Positions 1-22,884 of a DNA stretch of 64,000 nt are shown piece by piece. A program made the translations under genes and the position numbers. The stretch is from contig WPIO01000002.1 in NCBI GenBank assembly GCA_009760855.2, positions 8,104,001 through 8,168,000 on the forward strand, given 5' to 3'. Source of the DNA: Cristatella mucedo (lineage: Eukaryota; Bryozoa; Phylactolaemata; Cristatellidae). Each line of letters opens with the position of its first letter. The stretch's first letter is position 1. A model generated the notes under the pieces. That model made no database searches. It was given only the letters and a program-made list of their open reading frames with translations, and was not told where the DNA came from.

Positions 1-1149
1 TTGCCACAGTCTGACATCTGGCCATTTATGATGGCTGCTGTGTAGATTTCTGCTTCTGTCTGCAAGTGAAATAGTACCTTTCATGCAAGCAGGCTGACCT
101 TGCATCGAGCCAGAAGTGGTTTACTTTGGTCATCCAATAGGGTGTAAGTATCGGTGGTTAAAATGGACAGTTGCTCTTCAACTCGCTGCCTATGAGTTAT
201 GCAAAAGTTATAGTAGCACGGATTGCAGAGTGCAGTCGTCGATGCTAAAAAAAAGTCCTCGTCTTTCCAATTGCCGACTTCAAACTGCCAGCAGGCTTGT
301 GTAATTTTTTTGGGGTGACTAGTATCAGTAATAGCTGATAGATGTATGCAAGCCAATATGTGCTAGCTATCTTTTGGTTAAAGTGTCACGGGACACTGTG
401 TGAGCTTGGTTCAAGAGAGATTGCCTAAACCGGTGTCCTTGAATGAAAACCATAGCAACGATGTAACGAAATATTTCAAGGAAACTGAATTTATTGAGCT
501 CGAAACATAGTTATAAATGGGGCCGTCTGAGGTGCCATTGCTCAATAGCGCGAAGAACGATAGAGTAGAAAGTTTAATTTTTGAATCTAAATCAGGAATG
601 AGCTCCTGCAGTGGTGTACAAACACAGCTGAACATGCATTTGAAATTTCACTTTGATCTGCCAAGTATTGGATGAATTATGGAATATAAGACACGAAGCT
701 ACATTGTAAATAAAGCTGTTTAAAAGTCACAAGCATGTACCTTAACAACAAGCCTCAAGCATGTACCACGATATATCGAGGTTCAGTAAGTTGGAACACA
801 AATCGGATGTAATGCAGGGGTAATTTTTATTTTTATAGACATGTTGGTTTCGGTTTACTTCCGAGTTAGAAATCTTTGCCTAATGGTGTTTCATGCTTCC
901 CTTTTATGTAAATCGTCAAAACGGCACATCCTATTTTTAACATGTTTGTCTTTTGAAGGAACTCTAAGCAATTATTTGATTGTTGGGCAAATCTTCTCAG
1001 TATTTTCTTGACATTTATCCATAAGTGCCATTGGATTATTGAGGTAGATTTGTTGCATCCCTGATTGGATGAGCCACTTGTTGCCGTTGTACAACTGAAT
1101 CACTTCTGTTTTTGTGCTCAGCTTACATTGATCAGCAGCTATCTATGTA
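1..1149. other. Unassigned sequence upstream of the first visible CLPB exon
   Basis: Probably intron of CLPB, because the first visible CLPB exon lies downstream at 1871 and begins in mid-protein. No ankyrin-repeat exon of that gene was recognised here. Two stop-free stretches lie on the minus strand in the same frame (81-356 and 411-635). The first is rich in Cys, but stops separate them and no splice sites linking them were found. They are left unassigned. Confidence 0.4.
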
Positions 1150-1340
1150 ATGTAATGTATCTCTATCTGTAACTCCTGTGAGTTATGCATGATAGTTTTG
1201 AATAGCAAATTCAAAGCCTAGATGCTTTCGGTATATATTTGGTAGCCAACGGACATCTCTCACCACAAAGAGAAAGTGAGAAACATAGTAGAGTCAGGTG
1301 AGCAGTTGAGGTAGTGAGTAGCATGGAAGTATCTAGTTTT
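1150..1340 (-). mobile_element. LINE-B 3' end fragment
   Basis: The segment with the words GGTAGCCAAC, CAAAGAGAAAGTG and GTGAGTAGCATGGAAGT recurs at 15.2, 51.0 and 51.9 kb. In those longer copies it continues into an antisense reverse-transcriptase C-terminus. Here only the 3'-most part of the element is present, running on the minus strand, with a tail reading toward ATACATTACATTAC. It lies in the presumed CLPB intron. Confidence 0.6.
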
Positions 1341-1870
1341 ATGTAAAGCTGCTCTGGCCTTTAGCTATATTAATGGACAGTAGATCTGCCTTTATTGGCT
1401 TTTCCCTTGCTGTATCGACTAATTGAAATCTATCCTTACAAGTATATTTTACCGCTCCAGGTGACTGACACTGACTTTGCAAGCCTTTATGTAAAGTGCA
1501 TCAATTATCTTTAGCTTGACTGCCATCCCAAGACTTAGTTGTAGTCTCCGCCGAAGCTGTTTTTAGCTGGCCCACCATTCTTTCTGTCAGTCACACACAT
1601 GCACTTGCAAGTGTGCAAGCAGGCACACACTTCTTGGAACTCGGGCCAACCAGCTGTCACGGAATTGGCTGATGGGGGCACACAGTCGTCTATGTCATAA
1701 CCTGCCGCTATGACATGTAAACAAGGACTGTGTTTCTATCATATCATTCCCTCTTTTTCCAGTAGATGATGCAGAAAGAGAAGCTTATAAGCTTGATTAC
1801 AGGATATGCCGTGAATCAGTTCGGCAGTTGCTGTTGATGCTGTGGCTGCCCAAGGTTTTTTTTATAATAG

Positions 1871-9121
<7,251 letters not shown>

Positions 9122-9175
9122 GCAGGTGCTCGGCAAGCATATTTGGTTTATAGCCTGCTGCGCTCATTGCTACTA

Positions 9176-9181
9176 AATAAA
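9176..9181 (+). terminator. Probable CLPB polyadenylation signal
   Basis: AATAAA lies 55 bp after the CLPB stop codon, inside TACTAAATAAATCTC. A short 3' UTR is implied. Confidence 0.6.
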
Positions 9182-9394
9182 TCTCTGCTAGGAAAATGCA
9201 ACTTGCTTCCTCGGGACTTTGGTAGACCGAATTGTGCCTTGCCCCAAGCCATCTCTGGACTAACCGACCATAAAATCTTAAGTAGAAAAAATTTAATAAT
9301 CTGCGTGAGAAACAGCGGCGGCAGAATGTGAAGAAAGGAATACTGGTGGCCGCAGAGTGGGAAAGGGCTTACCTGATTTAACACTTCATTTAAA

Positions 9395-9515
9395 AAATGG
9401 CAGAAGAGCCTGAATGGCTATCACCACCACTTGCAATGGGCAGTAAAGGATCGCTCAGTGCAGGACCTGAACTCACGATCTGGGTCGTGAAGAGCTAGAC
9501 GAACAGATGCCTGAG
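9395..9515 (-). mobile_element. SINE-2 fragment
   Basis: It shares GCAGAAGAGCCT, ATGGCTATCACCACC and the antisense B-box region with the copy at 6829-7014. It lies about 270 bp beyond the CLPB stop. The tail is degraded. Confidence 0.6.
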
Positions 9516-9519
9516 GTAC

Positions 9520-10439
9520 TATTTCTCTGTAAGCCCCAGAGTTTGAATCATTGATGGTTACAGCACTTGAAAGCTGGTCTGGATTTGAGCTGATGCTACA
9601 TACACACATTTTCGTGCGTTGTTTTGATAGTTATGCTCGTTTTGGCTGGCAGTTTCTGATGCACTATTTCTTAACAGACACCTCGGTGGCTCTGCTGAGT
9701 GACTGTCCTATAGCACCACTGGGATGTGTAGCAATCTTGGCATTGTCAAATTCTATTATCATTTCACTACAGCACTAATCGTATATTTCGCTGCAGGTAC
9801 TTGGCAGGTCCTTCTTAGGATGTGATCCTACTAGTCTCTTGCTTTGCAATATAATGCAGCCGATGTCCACTGCTTACTGTGTATCGGAGCTTCACGAAGA
9901 CTTCCACCTCTTTCCTCTTTAGTTACCTGCCGATGCAGCAAACGGCTGTCGGCGAACTCGGCGGTAAGCAGTTTGAACCAAGAAAACAGTCTGCTGGCTG
10001 GTGGCACTTTCGTAGAGACACCTCTGAGACCTGAGCTTTGACTGAGTCTAAGCTCTAAAGAGGCCAAATGGGAGAATTATTTCAAGCATTTGCACCACAG
10101 AGGGAAGATATACTAGACTCCAGTATATACTGCGATCTCTCGACTCGATCAAAAGGCTTTATTATCTCGACTGTTTGGACCTACTTATGCCATTCCCTTA
10201 TAGGCATGTGATTGTGTTGATCTCTTTCGAATTTAAGGTAGATGTTCTTGAAATACCAGATTCCTATAGCAGATAATAGCTTTACATTACAGTTAAGTGC
10301 CTCCAATTTCCTATGTAGCCATCCAGCTTGGTATTCTTTGCAGTAACAAGGGCTTATATGGTCCTACCATGCACATATTGAATGACTCAAGTGATATTGT
10401 GAGCTCGGATGATTATATGTAGTGATAAGGGTATATAAG
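9520..10439. other. Intergenic stretch downstream of CLPB
   Basis: About 900 bp without recognisable coding exons or named repeats. Short frames on both strands lack motifs. Confidence 0.5.
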
Positions 10440-10525
10440 AATACCGCGGTATGGACATTCCACCCCCCCTGACATTTCCTTCTGGGGGAGGACATTTCCC
10501 CCCTGGGTTAGGGCATTTTCTCCCC
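10440..10525 (+). repeat. Left cluster of GGACATTTCCC-like motifs
   Basis: Variants of GGACATTTCCCCCC occur four times in about 80 bp (GGACATTCCACC, TGACATTTCC, GGACATTTCCCCCC, GGGCATTTTCTCCCC). An inverted counterpart lies at 13922-14004, on the other side of the hAT element. Confidence 0.7.
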
Positions 10526-10589
10526 TACCACATGGAAATGACATGACATAAACTGTCTTGTTTACATATCTTGTAAAAATAGTATATAG

Positions 10590-13500
10590 TAGGGCTGTAC
10601 CGGAATTCGGCTCCGGCTCCGGCCGAATTCCGGCCAATTTACAAATCCGGCTCCGGCCAAAACTTGGCCGGATTTGGCCGGATTTTTCGAATTTTGGCTG
10701 AATATATTACTCGTTCCATTTATAAGAGGAAGGAGCTGGCCCGACGTCCCTGCGCTCTGCGTCGGGAGAGGGTGGGGAGGCCGAGAGGACGTTCAGACGC
10801 TGATTGAGCACTCCGACGTCAGGTCGTAACGACATGGTTTTGACCTCGGCTCGCGGCGGAACGTTTCCGAGCGCGGTTAGATTCTCAGACGTCAGAGCGG
10901 AACGCTGCGAGCGGCAGCCCGTCGTCGGTCAGGCCGCACCATAGATTCGTTCGCAGTGCATTTGGTCTCACGAAGCCGCACTTGGCGGAAGCGTGCGGAA
11001 CTTCTTCACGGTATACCTTCATTGCAATAGCAGTCACTCTGCAGCCAAGGCGAGACAACTTGCAAATCCGTGCAGGTAACAACACCACTAGCACTGTATA
11101 TCTTTTGCGCTTTTTTCCGAAATTTGAGTTTTGCGTAGTGCGCAGTGTTGCTAGCGCCAGACCGCGTCACTACAGAAGTCACTGAACACATTTTGGTTGG
11201 TCTGGTGTGCCGCGACAGCTTTTGGCAGTTAATCGCGCCCCGCTGAAGTACGTAACCTAAAACGGGGCTGCATTCACGTATTTGAATTCTGTACATAGGA
11301 CCAGGTCAGTGTGACTGCCGTGGAGAATGCGTGTGTGTGCGTGCAGTGCGCATAAATTGCTGGCTATACGCGTAAAGGGCGGCCTTATAAATAAATCCAA
11401 AAGTCTTTTAATTGTGTTTTATTTTTAACTAGATGACAGACAAAATGAAAAACAGTCCAGTTTGGGAATACTTCAGAGAAAAGGACGGTGACAGCTCAAA
11501 ATCCCAGTGTTTGCTGTGTCCAAGCATCTTGTCACGTGGTAAACCAGATGAGCCCAAAAAATTTTCAACTTCGGCCATGCTGACACATCTTCGCTCAAAA
11601 CATTATAAAGAATACAACGAAATGCAAACCAAAATTGCTAATGCAAAGAAGAAGGCTGAAACTGCAGCACTGCCGAATGTTACACCTGGTGCAATAGGCA
11701 AAGTCATGATCCAGAAAACGATTCCCGAACAAGTTGCATGCATGAAAGTATGGGATATCAATAACAGCTCATCAGTGAGAATTCACCGTGCCATTGCTAA
11801 GATGATAATAACAGATATGCAACCGGTTCAGATTGTTGAGAAAACAGGCTTTGTTGAACTCATGGGAGTTTTAGAGAGGCGTTACACTGTTCCATCACGA
11901 AAATATTTTGCAGAGAGAGTCATTCCTGAAATTAATGATGAAGTTTGCACCCAGCTGTTGGTAATACTCGATCCAGCATTTACTCCGTTTCTGTCCTTTA
12001 CCACTGATACATGGACAGCAGACAATACTGTGCAATCATTCATGGGCTTAACTGCCCATTGGCTGACAGAGGAGTTTGAAAACATGAGTTTTGTGTTGGA
12101 TTGCATGCCATTTGCTGGTCATCACACTGCTGCTGGACTGATGACTGCCTTTCAGCAGATGCTTGACAAATGGAACATTAGCTTTGGACGCTGTCATGTC
12201 GTACTTCGAGACAATGCGGCGAACATATCAAAATGTTTTTCGTGATGCCAACATAAAAAGCTTCGGGTGCTTTGCACATACCATGCAGCTATGTGTGCAT
12301 GACGGATTGCTCAGTCAGCGGGGAGTATCAGACATAATAAGTATCGGAAAGAAATTAGTTGGTCATTTTAAACATTCTTCATCTGCGAGTGGTCGGTTCA
12401 AGGAGTTGCAGGCTGAACTGGGTTTGCCAGACCACCAGCTGTTACAAGACGTGAGCACAAGATGGAACTCAACGTTTTACATGCTGCGTCGTCTATGTGA
12501 ACAGCGTCGTGCATTAACCCTCTACTGTTCAGAAGTCGTTGGCACTTCCTGCCCAACTGCACATCAGTGGTCCGTGGCTGAAAATGCTGTGTCCGTGCTT
12601 GCTCCGTTTGAAGAGGCAACAAGAGAAGTTAGCCGTGAAGCAGCACGTATATCACTAGTTATTCCTATTGTAACAGCTCTGCGGAACCTGTTGAAGAAGG
12701 ACTGCACAGATGCAGGTGTAAAGACTATGAGGTCAACCCTAATCAACTCATTGAATGAACGCTTTGACAGTATCGAGCAGGAAGCCCTGTATACAGTGGC
12801 GACAATGATTGATCCACGATTCAAAACAAAATTCTTCTCATCAGAAGCTACACTGACAGCTACAAAAGCAAGGGTTCTGCTTGCATTCAATGAATTGACA
12901 GGGCAGATAGAAACTGTGCAAGATGAAAGCCACAAAAATCAGTCTGAGCGGCAGGTTGACACAAATGAAGAAATTCCAGCCAAGCAAGCCCGGCTGGATA
13001 ATTCTTCTCAATCATCAGTACTTTGGGAATGTTTTGATGACATTGTTCAATCTACTGCTGGTACCACAGGCAGTGAGCAACAACCAGACATTGACAGCCA
13101 GCTGAACAAATACTTGGCAGAGCCATTAATAAACAGAGAGGCTGATCCACTACAGTGGTGGAGACAGAACAGGGAACGACTGCCAGCTCTGGCAACAGTA
13201 GCTCGCGTTTATTTGGGTGCTCCACCAACAAGTGTACCTTCAGAACGTTTGTTCAGTGTTGCTGGGGAAGTCCTCAGTGATCATCGAAGTTCACTTCTGC
13301 CAGAGAATGCAGCTCGACTGATATTTCTCAAATATAATTCAAAACTGATGAAATAAATTTAAGAAACAAATGTAAAAAAAAAATATATAAAATTACAGTA
13401 CTTATTTTTGTATTTTTTAATTTTGAACTTTAGTCTCTTTTCATTTTTTTGTGTTATTACCAATATTATGATGTAAAAAATGTTTACTCAATTTTTTAAT

Positions 13501-13653
13501 AAAATGTCACTGCTATACGATTATCACTGAGGTCTCCCACAGCAACACCTATTACACAAAAATAAACAAACAGCAAAAGACAATGATGCTACTTATTATT
13601 AATAATATTTTTTTAATTAAATATTTATTGTAGTATATATCCTTAGTATATAG
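10590..13653 (+). mobile_element. hAT-superfamily DNA transposon (right end unclear)
   Basis: A transposase-like reading region (11433-13356) is preceded by a left end that begins TAGGGCTGTACCGG and then holds several CCGGCTCCGGCC-type subterminal repeats up to about 10700. The 9-mer AGTATATAG flanks this start (10581-10589) and recurs at 13645-13653, a possible target duplication in AT-rich DNA. No matching inverted terminus was found at the right, so the element may be truncated there and the right limit is tentative. Confidence 0.6.
11433..13356 (+). pseudogene. hAT transposase, BED-finger type, broken by one frameshift
   Basis: hAT transposases cut and paste their element using an RNase H-like domain. 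The first frame (11433-12245) starts with a BED zinc finger (W10, C26-x2-C29, H52-x4-H57). It continues with the first catalytic block FTTDTWTADNTVQSFMGLTA and ends after RDNAANIS. The second frame (open from before 12163 to the TAA ending at 13356) continues with FRDANIKSFGCFAHTMQLC, then DVSTRWNSTFYMLRRL. It closes with the hATC dimerisation block (QWWRQNRERLPAL, VPSERLFSVAGEVLSDHRS). The reading changes frame near 12230-12240, at an AAAATGTTTTT run. Apart from this the frame is open over about 640 codons. That suggests a recently disabled copy, an assembly error or programmed slippage; the sequence cannot decide. It resembles ZBED-like domesticated genes in domain order, but flanking transposon sequence favours a mobile copy. 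Confidence 0.88.
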
Positions 13654-13921
13654 TATATAATATATAGCATATTCCCTACAGTACAGTCATTAGAAATGCA
13701 GTCGCTGCAGCACTGCTTTTCGGCAGACCACCAATTGCAAGGTCAAAGCTGTGCCCCGGTCGGCCAGCAGCAGACGCTCTCGGCAGCAGCCGCGAGCACG
13801 CAGCAGCATCCTCAGCTACCGCCTGTCGTTGCTTCACCGGGCGTCGCCCGACGCCGATTAACCACGGTAAACGAGGCACGACTGTATATATCTGCATTCT
13901 TTGTTATACATCCATCAACAT

Positions 13922-14004
13922 AGAGGGGAAATGTCCTACCCCGGGCTGGGAAAATGTCCTAGGGTCCACGGGGGGGGGGACGTCCGGGGGGATGTCCAAC
14001 AGAA
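13922..14004 (-). repeat. Right cluster of GGACATTTCCC-like motifs, inverted
   Basis: Read on the minus strand: GGACATCCCCCC, GGACGTCCCCCC, GGACATTTTCCC and GGACATTTCCCCTC in sequence. This mirrors the cluster at 10440-10525 and brackets the hAT element, suggesting that the hAT inserted inside an older repeat. Confidence 0.65.
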
Positions 14005-15150
14005 AGCCGAAGGGTTTCTGCACCGATACCGAACCGTTTTCGCGATTGCCGCCAATTCTGGGATAGGGCTTAAAAGTGGAATGAATGGCGCTGGGGCGTC
14101 GTCGATTCCTCTAATAGTTAAGCCCTCGCTCCCACGTGACTCCCGACGTTGACTCATGCGACCCGAGGAGGTAGGAGGGCAGTGGGTCGAGGCAATATAC
14201 CAGCGGCTGGTCGCCAGTCAGCACGAGTCGCGTATCCACGCTCTGCCCTCCAATAGCGGTTCGGTTCGATCAGAAGCCCGCGCGCTCGACCCTTTCGCCC
14301 TCGGCAGCGGCAGACCGCTCTGGCACTCGCCGGTCCGCAGCTCTTCGGATGCGGTCCTTGTGCAAGCCGACGGCAGCCCTTCTTGCCGCGAAAATTGAGC
14401 CGTAGTCATCGACGGCAGCGCTAGCGCGTGCTGTCGGTGCAGCTGGTGCCGAAGTGCGACAGCACGCGCTACAACATCCCGAGCTCCGAAAACGGTTTGA
14501 AGGGCCTGCGTAGGTGCTCGCCGCTCTGATAAAAAAGCCACCTAAGATTTAAAAAAAAAAGGGATTTCGTAGCCGGCAACCAAGAGGACTGTCGGAAAGT
14601 CGACTGGGCTTGCTTCTTCGTCTGTCGCAAGTGAAAGCGACATATTTGGCAATGCGTTTTGAAGTGCTAGCGTTCGAATATTCTGGAAGCGTCGGGCGAG
14701 CCAGACCACAACGGTAGGGGCTGTGCCGAGCGGCCGCTTTCGAATGTAAACTCAGCTCGCAGTAGAAATGCATGCCAAGGTTCAGGGTGAATTCTGAAGG
14801 TGTACCGGTGTTGTCGCCCCTTATCACGAGAGCGCTCGTGAATCCAGCTTTAAAGAAATCTTTCGTCAATGAGAGGGCTGAAACTCGAGCTGGCTCGCGG
14901 CTGCCGATCTTAGGCAGGATGGGGCCCGACAGCTCACGACGACCCCTGAGCTTCTGTTTGCCCGTGCCAAAGTCCACTGGGCACTCTCTCTGTAAAGTAG
15001 GGAAGCACGGGCTGTCAAAATGGCCAGGGCATCGCCGCTCGATCGCGTTTCAACGATAAGCTGGTTATATATAATCTTGAAAGACGTCCCGAGCGAACGT
15101 TCGCAGAGCCTCCTTTAGGCCAACAGGTAGACGTATGAAATATAATTGCA
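14005..15150. other. Unassigned moderately GC-rich stretch with long overlapping frames
   Basis: Stop-free frames of 142 codons (minus, 14549-14977), 107 codons (minus, 14218-14541) and 95 codons (plus, 14772-15059) overlap. None shows a motif I recognise, and no splice sites connect them convincingly. It could be a remnant of the older repeat around the hAT, or unique DNA. Confidence 0.35.
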
Positions 15151-15159
15151 TCTAACATA

Positions 15160-15870
15160 ATGTATCTCCGTCTGTAGCTCCACGACGCCTCCAAGACTTC
15201 AGCGGGTTATACATGTGAAAGTTGTCTAAAGAGCACTCAAAAAAAAGTTGTCTAAAGAGCACTCAAAGCGCAAGTGGCTTTCGGTATGCATGCGGTAGCC
15301 AACAGATTCCATCTCATGCAACAAAGAGAATGTGCTGAATCAGGAAGGCACTCGGGTAGGTAAGTAGCATGAAAGTGGCAGCTCAAGACGGCTCAAAGGG
15401 GTGTACCCTAGTCAGCAGCACGAGCATAGATGTCGTTGCATAAGAATGGTGGAAGTGAGCTCCACAGTCTAGGACCTGTTGAGCAAAAGCATCCGTTGCC
15501 AACCGTCTATATATAAGTGGAGGAGTGGAACAGATAATTTAGCATCCACGGACTATCTGAGGGCACGAGGAGGCTGAAACTGGTGCAGCAGTTCAGCTAG
15601 TTATGGAGGAGTCAAGCCGTGTCAGGCTTTGTAGATCATCGTAAGAGCTTTAATCCGTTAGCTAACCGTTAGCTACCCGTTAGCTAACCGAGAGTCACCG
15701 CAGCTCCGTCAGCAAAGCAGGCACATGGCAGGTACCTCTGGGATTTGTCGACTAGCCTTGCAGGTGTATTCATCAGCAGCTGCAGTGGCCTAATGATTTT
15801 TATCGGTAGTCCAGCCAACCTGGTATTCCAATAATCCTACCTAGACGACACTACCTACACGACAGCCACA
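15160..15870 (-). mobile_element. LINE-B 3' fragment
   Basis: On the minus strand a frame-broken C-terminal reverse-transcriptase protein end is followed by the LINE-B 3' region with GGCTACCGCATGC and GTTGCATGAGATGG. The wording matches the copies at 51.0 and 51.9 kb. Two local duplications occur: AAAGTTGTCTAAAGAGCACTC twice near 15218-15265, and TTAGCTAACCG-type units near 15656-15690. Confidence 0.7.
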
Positions 15871-17006
15871 GCCCCGTTCGGAGCGTCTTCCGGATGAAGC
15901 GGTCCTGTCGCGACCGACTTCTGCCCGTCATCATTCGGCGCCCTTACAGCGCATCCACAGCACTGCCGCCGCAACTATCCGACGCGTCTGTTTGATATGC
16001 TTGATAGACCTTTCCGCCAGCTAAGCAGGCCCCGAGAGCGAGCGCTATGCTCTTTCGGCAATAGCCGTACATAGATATACGCCGGCGCGCACGGCGGCCA
16101 TTGCCGAGGAATGACGGCGGCCGGCGAGCGAGATGTTTACGCGTGGCGACTGCGTCCGACGCCGCCGCCCGAGACCGCTCCTAACCGCGCTAACAGACGA
16201 GCCGAGCCGGCGAGCGAACCTGAAAAGCCACTGCTTATGGCACGTTTAATTAGTAACGAAAGACTAAAAAATATAGCAAGACGGCGGCGACGTTAGCCCG
16301 GCTAAGGATGGGCGCAACTCGCGCGCGGCGACACGTCGCAAAGACGCGTCCGCCTCTCCGATAGGGCACTCGCAAAGGAGCCGACGTAATAAAGGGTAAT
16401 ACCGGGACTGGCGCTGCACGGAAGCCGCCCAGCCGACGTAGGGCGTTCAACGCGACAACGCCGCGACAAAGCGCCAGCCTGTATACACTGCCAGCAGCGA
16501 TCGGGATGAGCGCCGGCAGTGCTCGCATTTCGCACTGCCGGCGATTAATATCAAATATTAGCAGGCGTTCGAGAAATATTTCAAGCTCGGGTTAGTTTAG
16601 AGAAATGCGCTCTGGACTAAAGTTGTCCGCGTCCCGGTACTACAGTTTTAGCCGAGCGGCCGCGGCTCGCTCGCTCGCTGTCGGGGGTGACCGCCGGACC
16701 GCTTCGACGGACAGCGTCGGTCGGTCAGTCGGCCGGCGGGTCGGTAACCGCGTAGCGAGCACCCAATTATAGACGGTACAAGTCTGCGAACTATATAAGA
16801 GGAATGTCGCTAGCAATAAAAGAGGTCCACTACCGGGCCCGGAGTCGCCGCAAGTTCTATAAACAGCATGGAACAAGTACTGCCCATCCGACGCTGAGGT
16901 CGATTTTTGCGTGTATTTCGTCGCGTCGTCGGTCGAGCTGCCGAGTTTGTCCCCACTGCCGCGAAGATATTCGCTCTAGAGGCGGCTAAAGCGGCGGCGA
17001 TCGCCA
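15871..17006. other. GC-rich stretch downstream of the metalloproteinase gene
   Basis: About 1.1 kb rich in CpG. It may include the 3' UTR of the minus-strand metalloproteinase. No AATAAA was found on the minus strand within the first few hundred bases. Short frames exist on both strands but none is recognisable. Confidence 0.4.
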
Positions 17007-21410
<4,404 letters not shown>

Positions 21411-22310
21411 CCCAGCGCTAGTCTCTCTCCGACTGCCGCGATCTACTCGCCTTGAGAGCCAACGGCGTAATTTAGGTAAATGACTCCTTGACGTCATATC
21501 CGATGACGGGTTCCGGTCGACCGAGCGCGGCGGCTAAGGTCGCGCTTCATGTCGCCTTCGTCGCCGTCGCAGCCTTCGTCGGCTCGGCTGCTGCCACCGT
21601 CTGCGGCCAGTAAGCGTCGACTGTCGCTGCGAACCACAGCTGCAATGTGAACGCGTGCCCGCTCACATGGCAGCCCGCTCGCATGTTTTCGAAGCGCGCC
21701 GAATAGCTGAAGGAGTGCCGCAGCAGTGGAACGCACCGACTTGACCCCGTCGGCCGTCATAAAACTAGTGTTCTGATGGCCGCCTGCATATAATGACAGC
21801 GGGCGGAGGTTGAAGACTCATGCGGTTCCTGACGCACGTCGAGCCCGTGCTCGGTGCTGGCGAAAAATGGCGGCGGCGGCGGCGCGGCGCCAGGACCGGC
21901 GGCTGACTGAAGTCGACGCGGCAAGTGGCGCGCCGACGAGCGAGTGTGAATGCTGGGCAGCGCATGGTTAGAACGGCCGCTGCGGCCGCTAAGCGAATTC
22001 GACTAATTCGCCAAGGTGGTCTGGCGGGGGTCCTCGAAAAGCGTAGTTTTCGGTAGCCCAGTGCCACCGCCTCGTGGAAGCTGGCGCCGAACTGGCCGCA
22101 GGTCGTGCCCGCTGGAGGCGAGATTAAGTCGCACTTAAGCACCGTCGCTCTGGCGAGCACCGTCTATTGGGAAGCCTCTGAAGCACGGTCGTTGGCCGCC
22201 GATTGGTCAGTTGCGCTATCCATTAGTGGTCGCTGGAAGGGGGAGCTGGAGGCTCTGTTTTGAGGTTAATGGGCGTTAAGCTCGCCGATCTTAGCGAGCG
22301 GTCAGCTACG
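21411..22310. other. Upstream region of the metalloproteinase gene
   Basis: GC- and CpG-rich sequence that should contain the minus-strand promoter. No clear TATA box was recognised. A minus-strand frame (21765-22160) is open for 131 codons but has no motif I can name. Confidence 0.4.
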
Positions 22311-22359
22311 GCCGTCGCTGCAGCCGCACTGCGCCCGCTAGTGCGGCTGCAGCGGCGGC
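22311..22359. repeat. GC-rich hairpin with 20-bp arms
   Basis: GCCGTCGCTGCAGCCGCACT (22311-22330) is the reverse complement of 22340-22359 with one mismatch, around a 9-nt spacer. It lies about 0.9 kb upstream of the metalloproteinase start. Confidence 0.85.
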
Positions 22360-22454
22360 CGACTGGCGGGCGCCGTGCGGTAGCCGTTTAGGCCAGCCGT
22401 CTGCCGGACGACGACGTCCGCTGGCCAAGCTAGAGTACGGAAGGAAGGAGGCAT

Positions 22455-22531
22455 GTAAACCATCGGCAGGTAAACCGTCGGCAGGTAAGCAATCGGCAGG
22501 TAAACCATCGGCAGGTAAACCGACAGAGGGG
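22455..22531. repeat. 15-bp minisatellite, about five units
   Basis: The unit GTAAACCATCGGCAG is repeated with small changes. A minus-strand frame through it reads VYLPM-like pentapeptides because 15 is a multiple of three. Nothing supports that this frame is expressed. Confidence 0.85.
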
Positions 22532-22884
22532 AAACAAGCGTTCGAGGAAGTAGGAGAAAATGAAAAGAGGGATCAGAGTAGGGAGTAAAGAGAGTGAGTG
22601 GATGAGTGGTGTTTGCACATGGCGTCAGGACTAGTGGTTTTTGAACAAGTGTGTAGAGCATTAAAACAACCACATCTCGTTCTAGGCACTCTACCTATGC
22701 TGCAATGGGAGCGTATCAAATGCTTGGTGATGCCACCTACAGCGTCAGCACGTATACACGTAACACGAAGAACAATTTTCACGGATCCAGCAAGCCCTGC
22801 TAGGAACAGGTGTGGCTAGCTTTTTAAAGTGTCAATTGAGGGAATGCCATGGCGTCGGTGGCACTATAATAAAGATCTAAAACG

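Noticed and set aside
21765..22160. A 131-codon minus-strand frame with SPPAGTTCGQF
   Set aside because: It weakly recalled the extracellular loop text of some ABCG transporters, but no second exon, transmembrane segment or other motif supports it.
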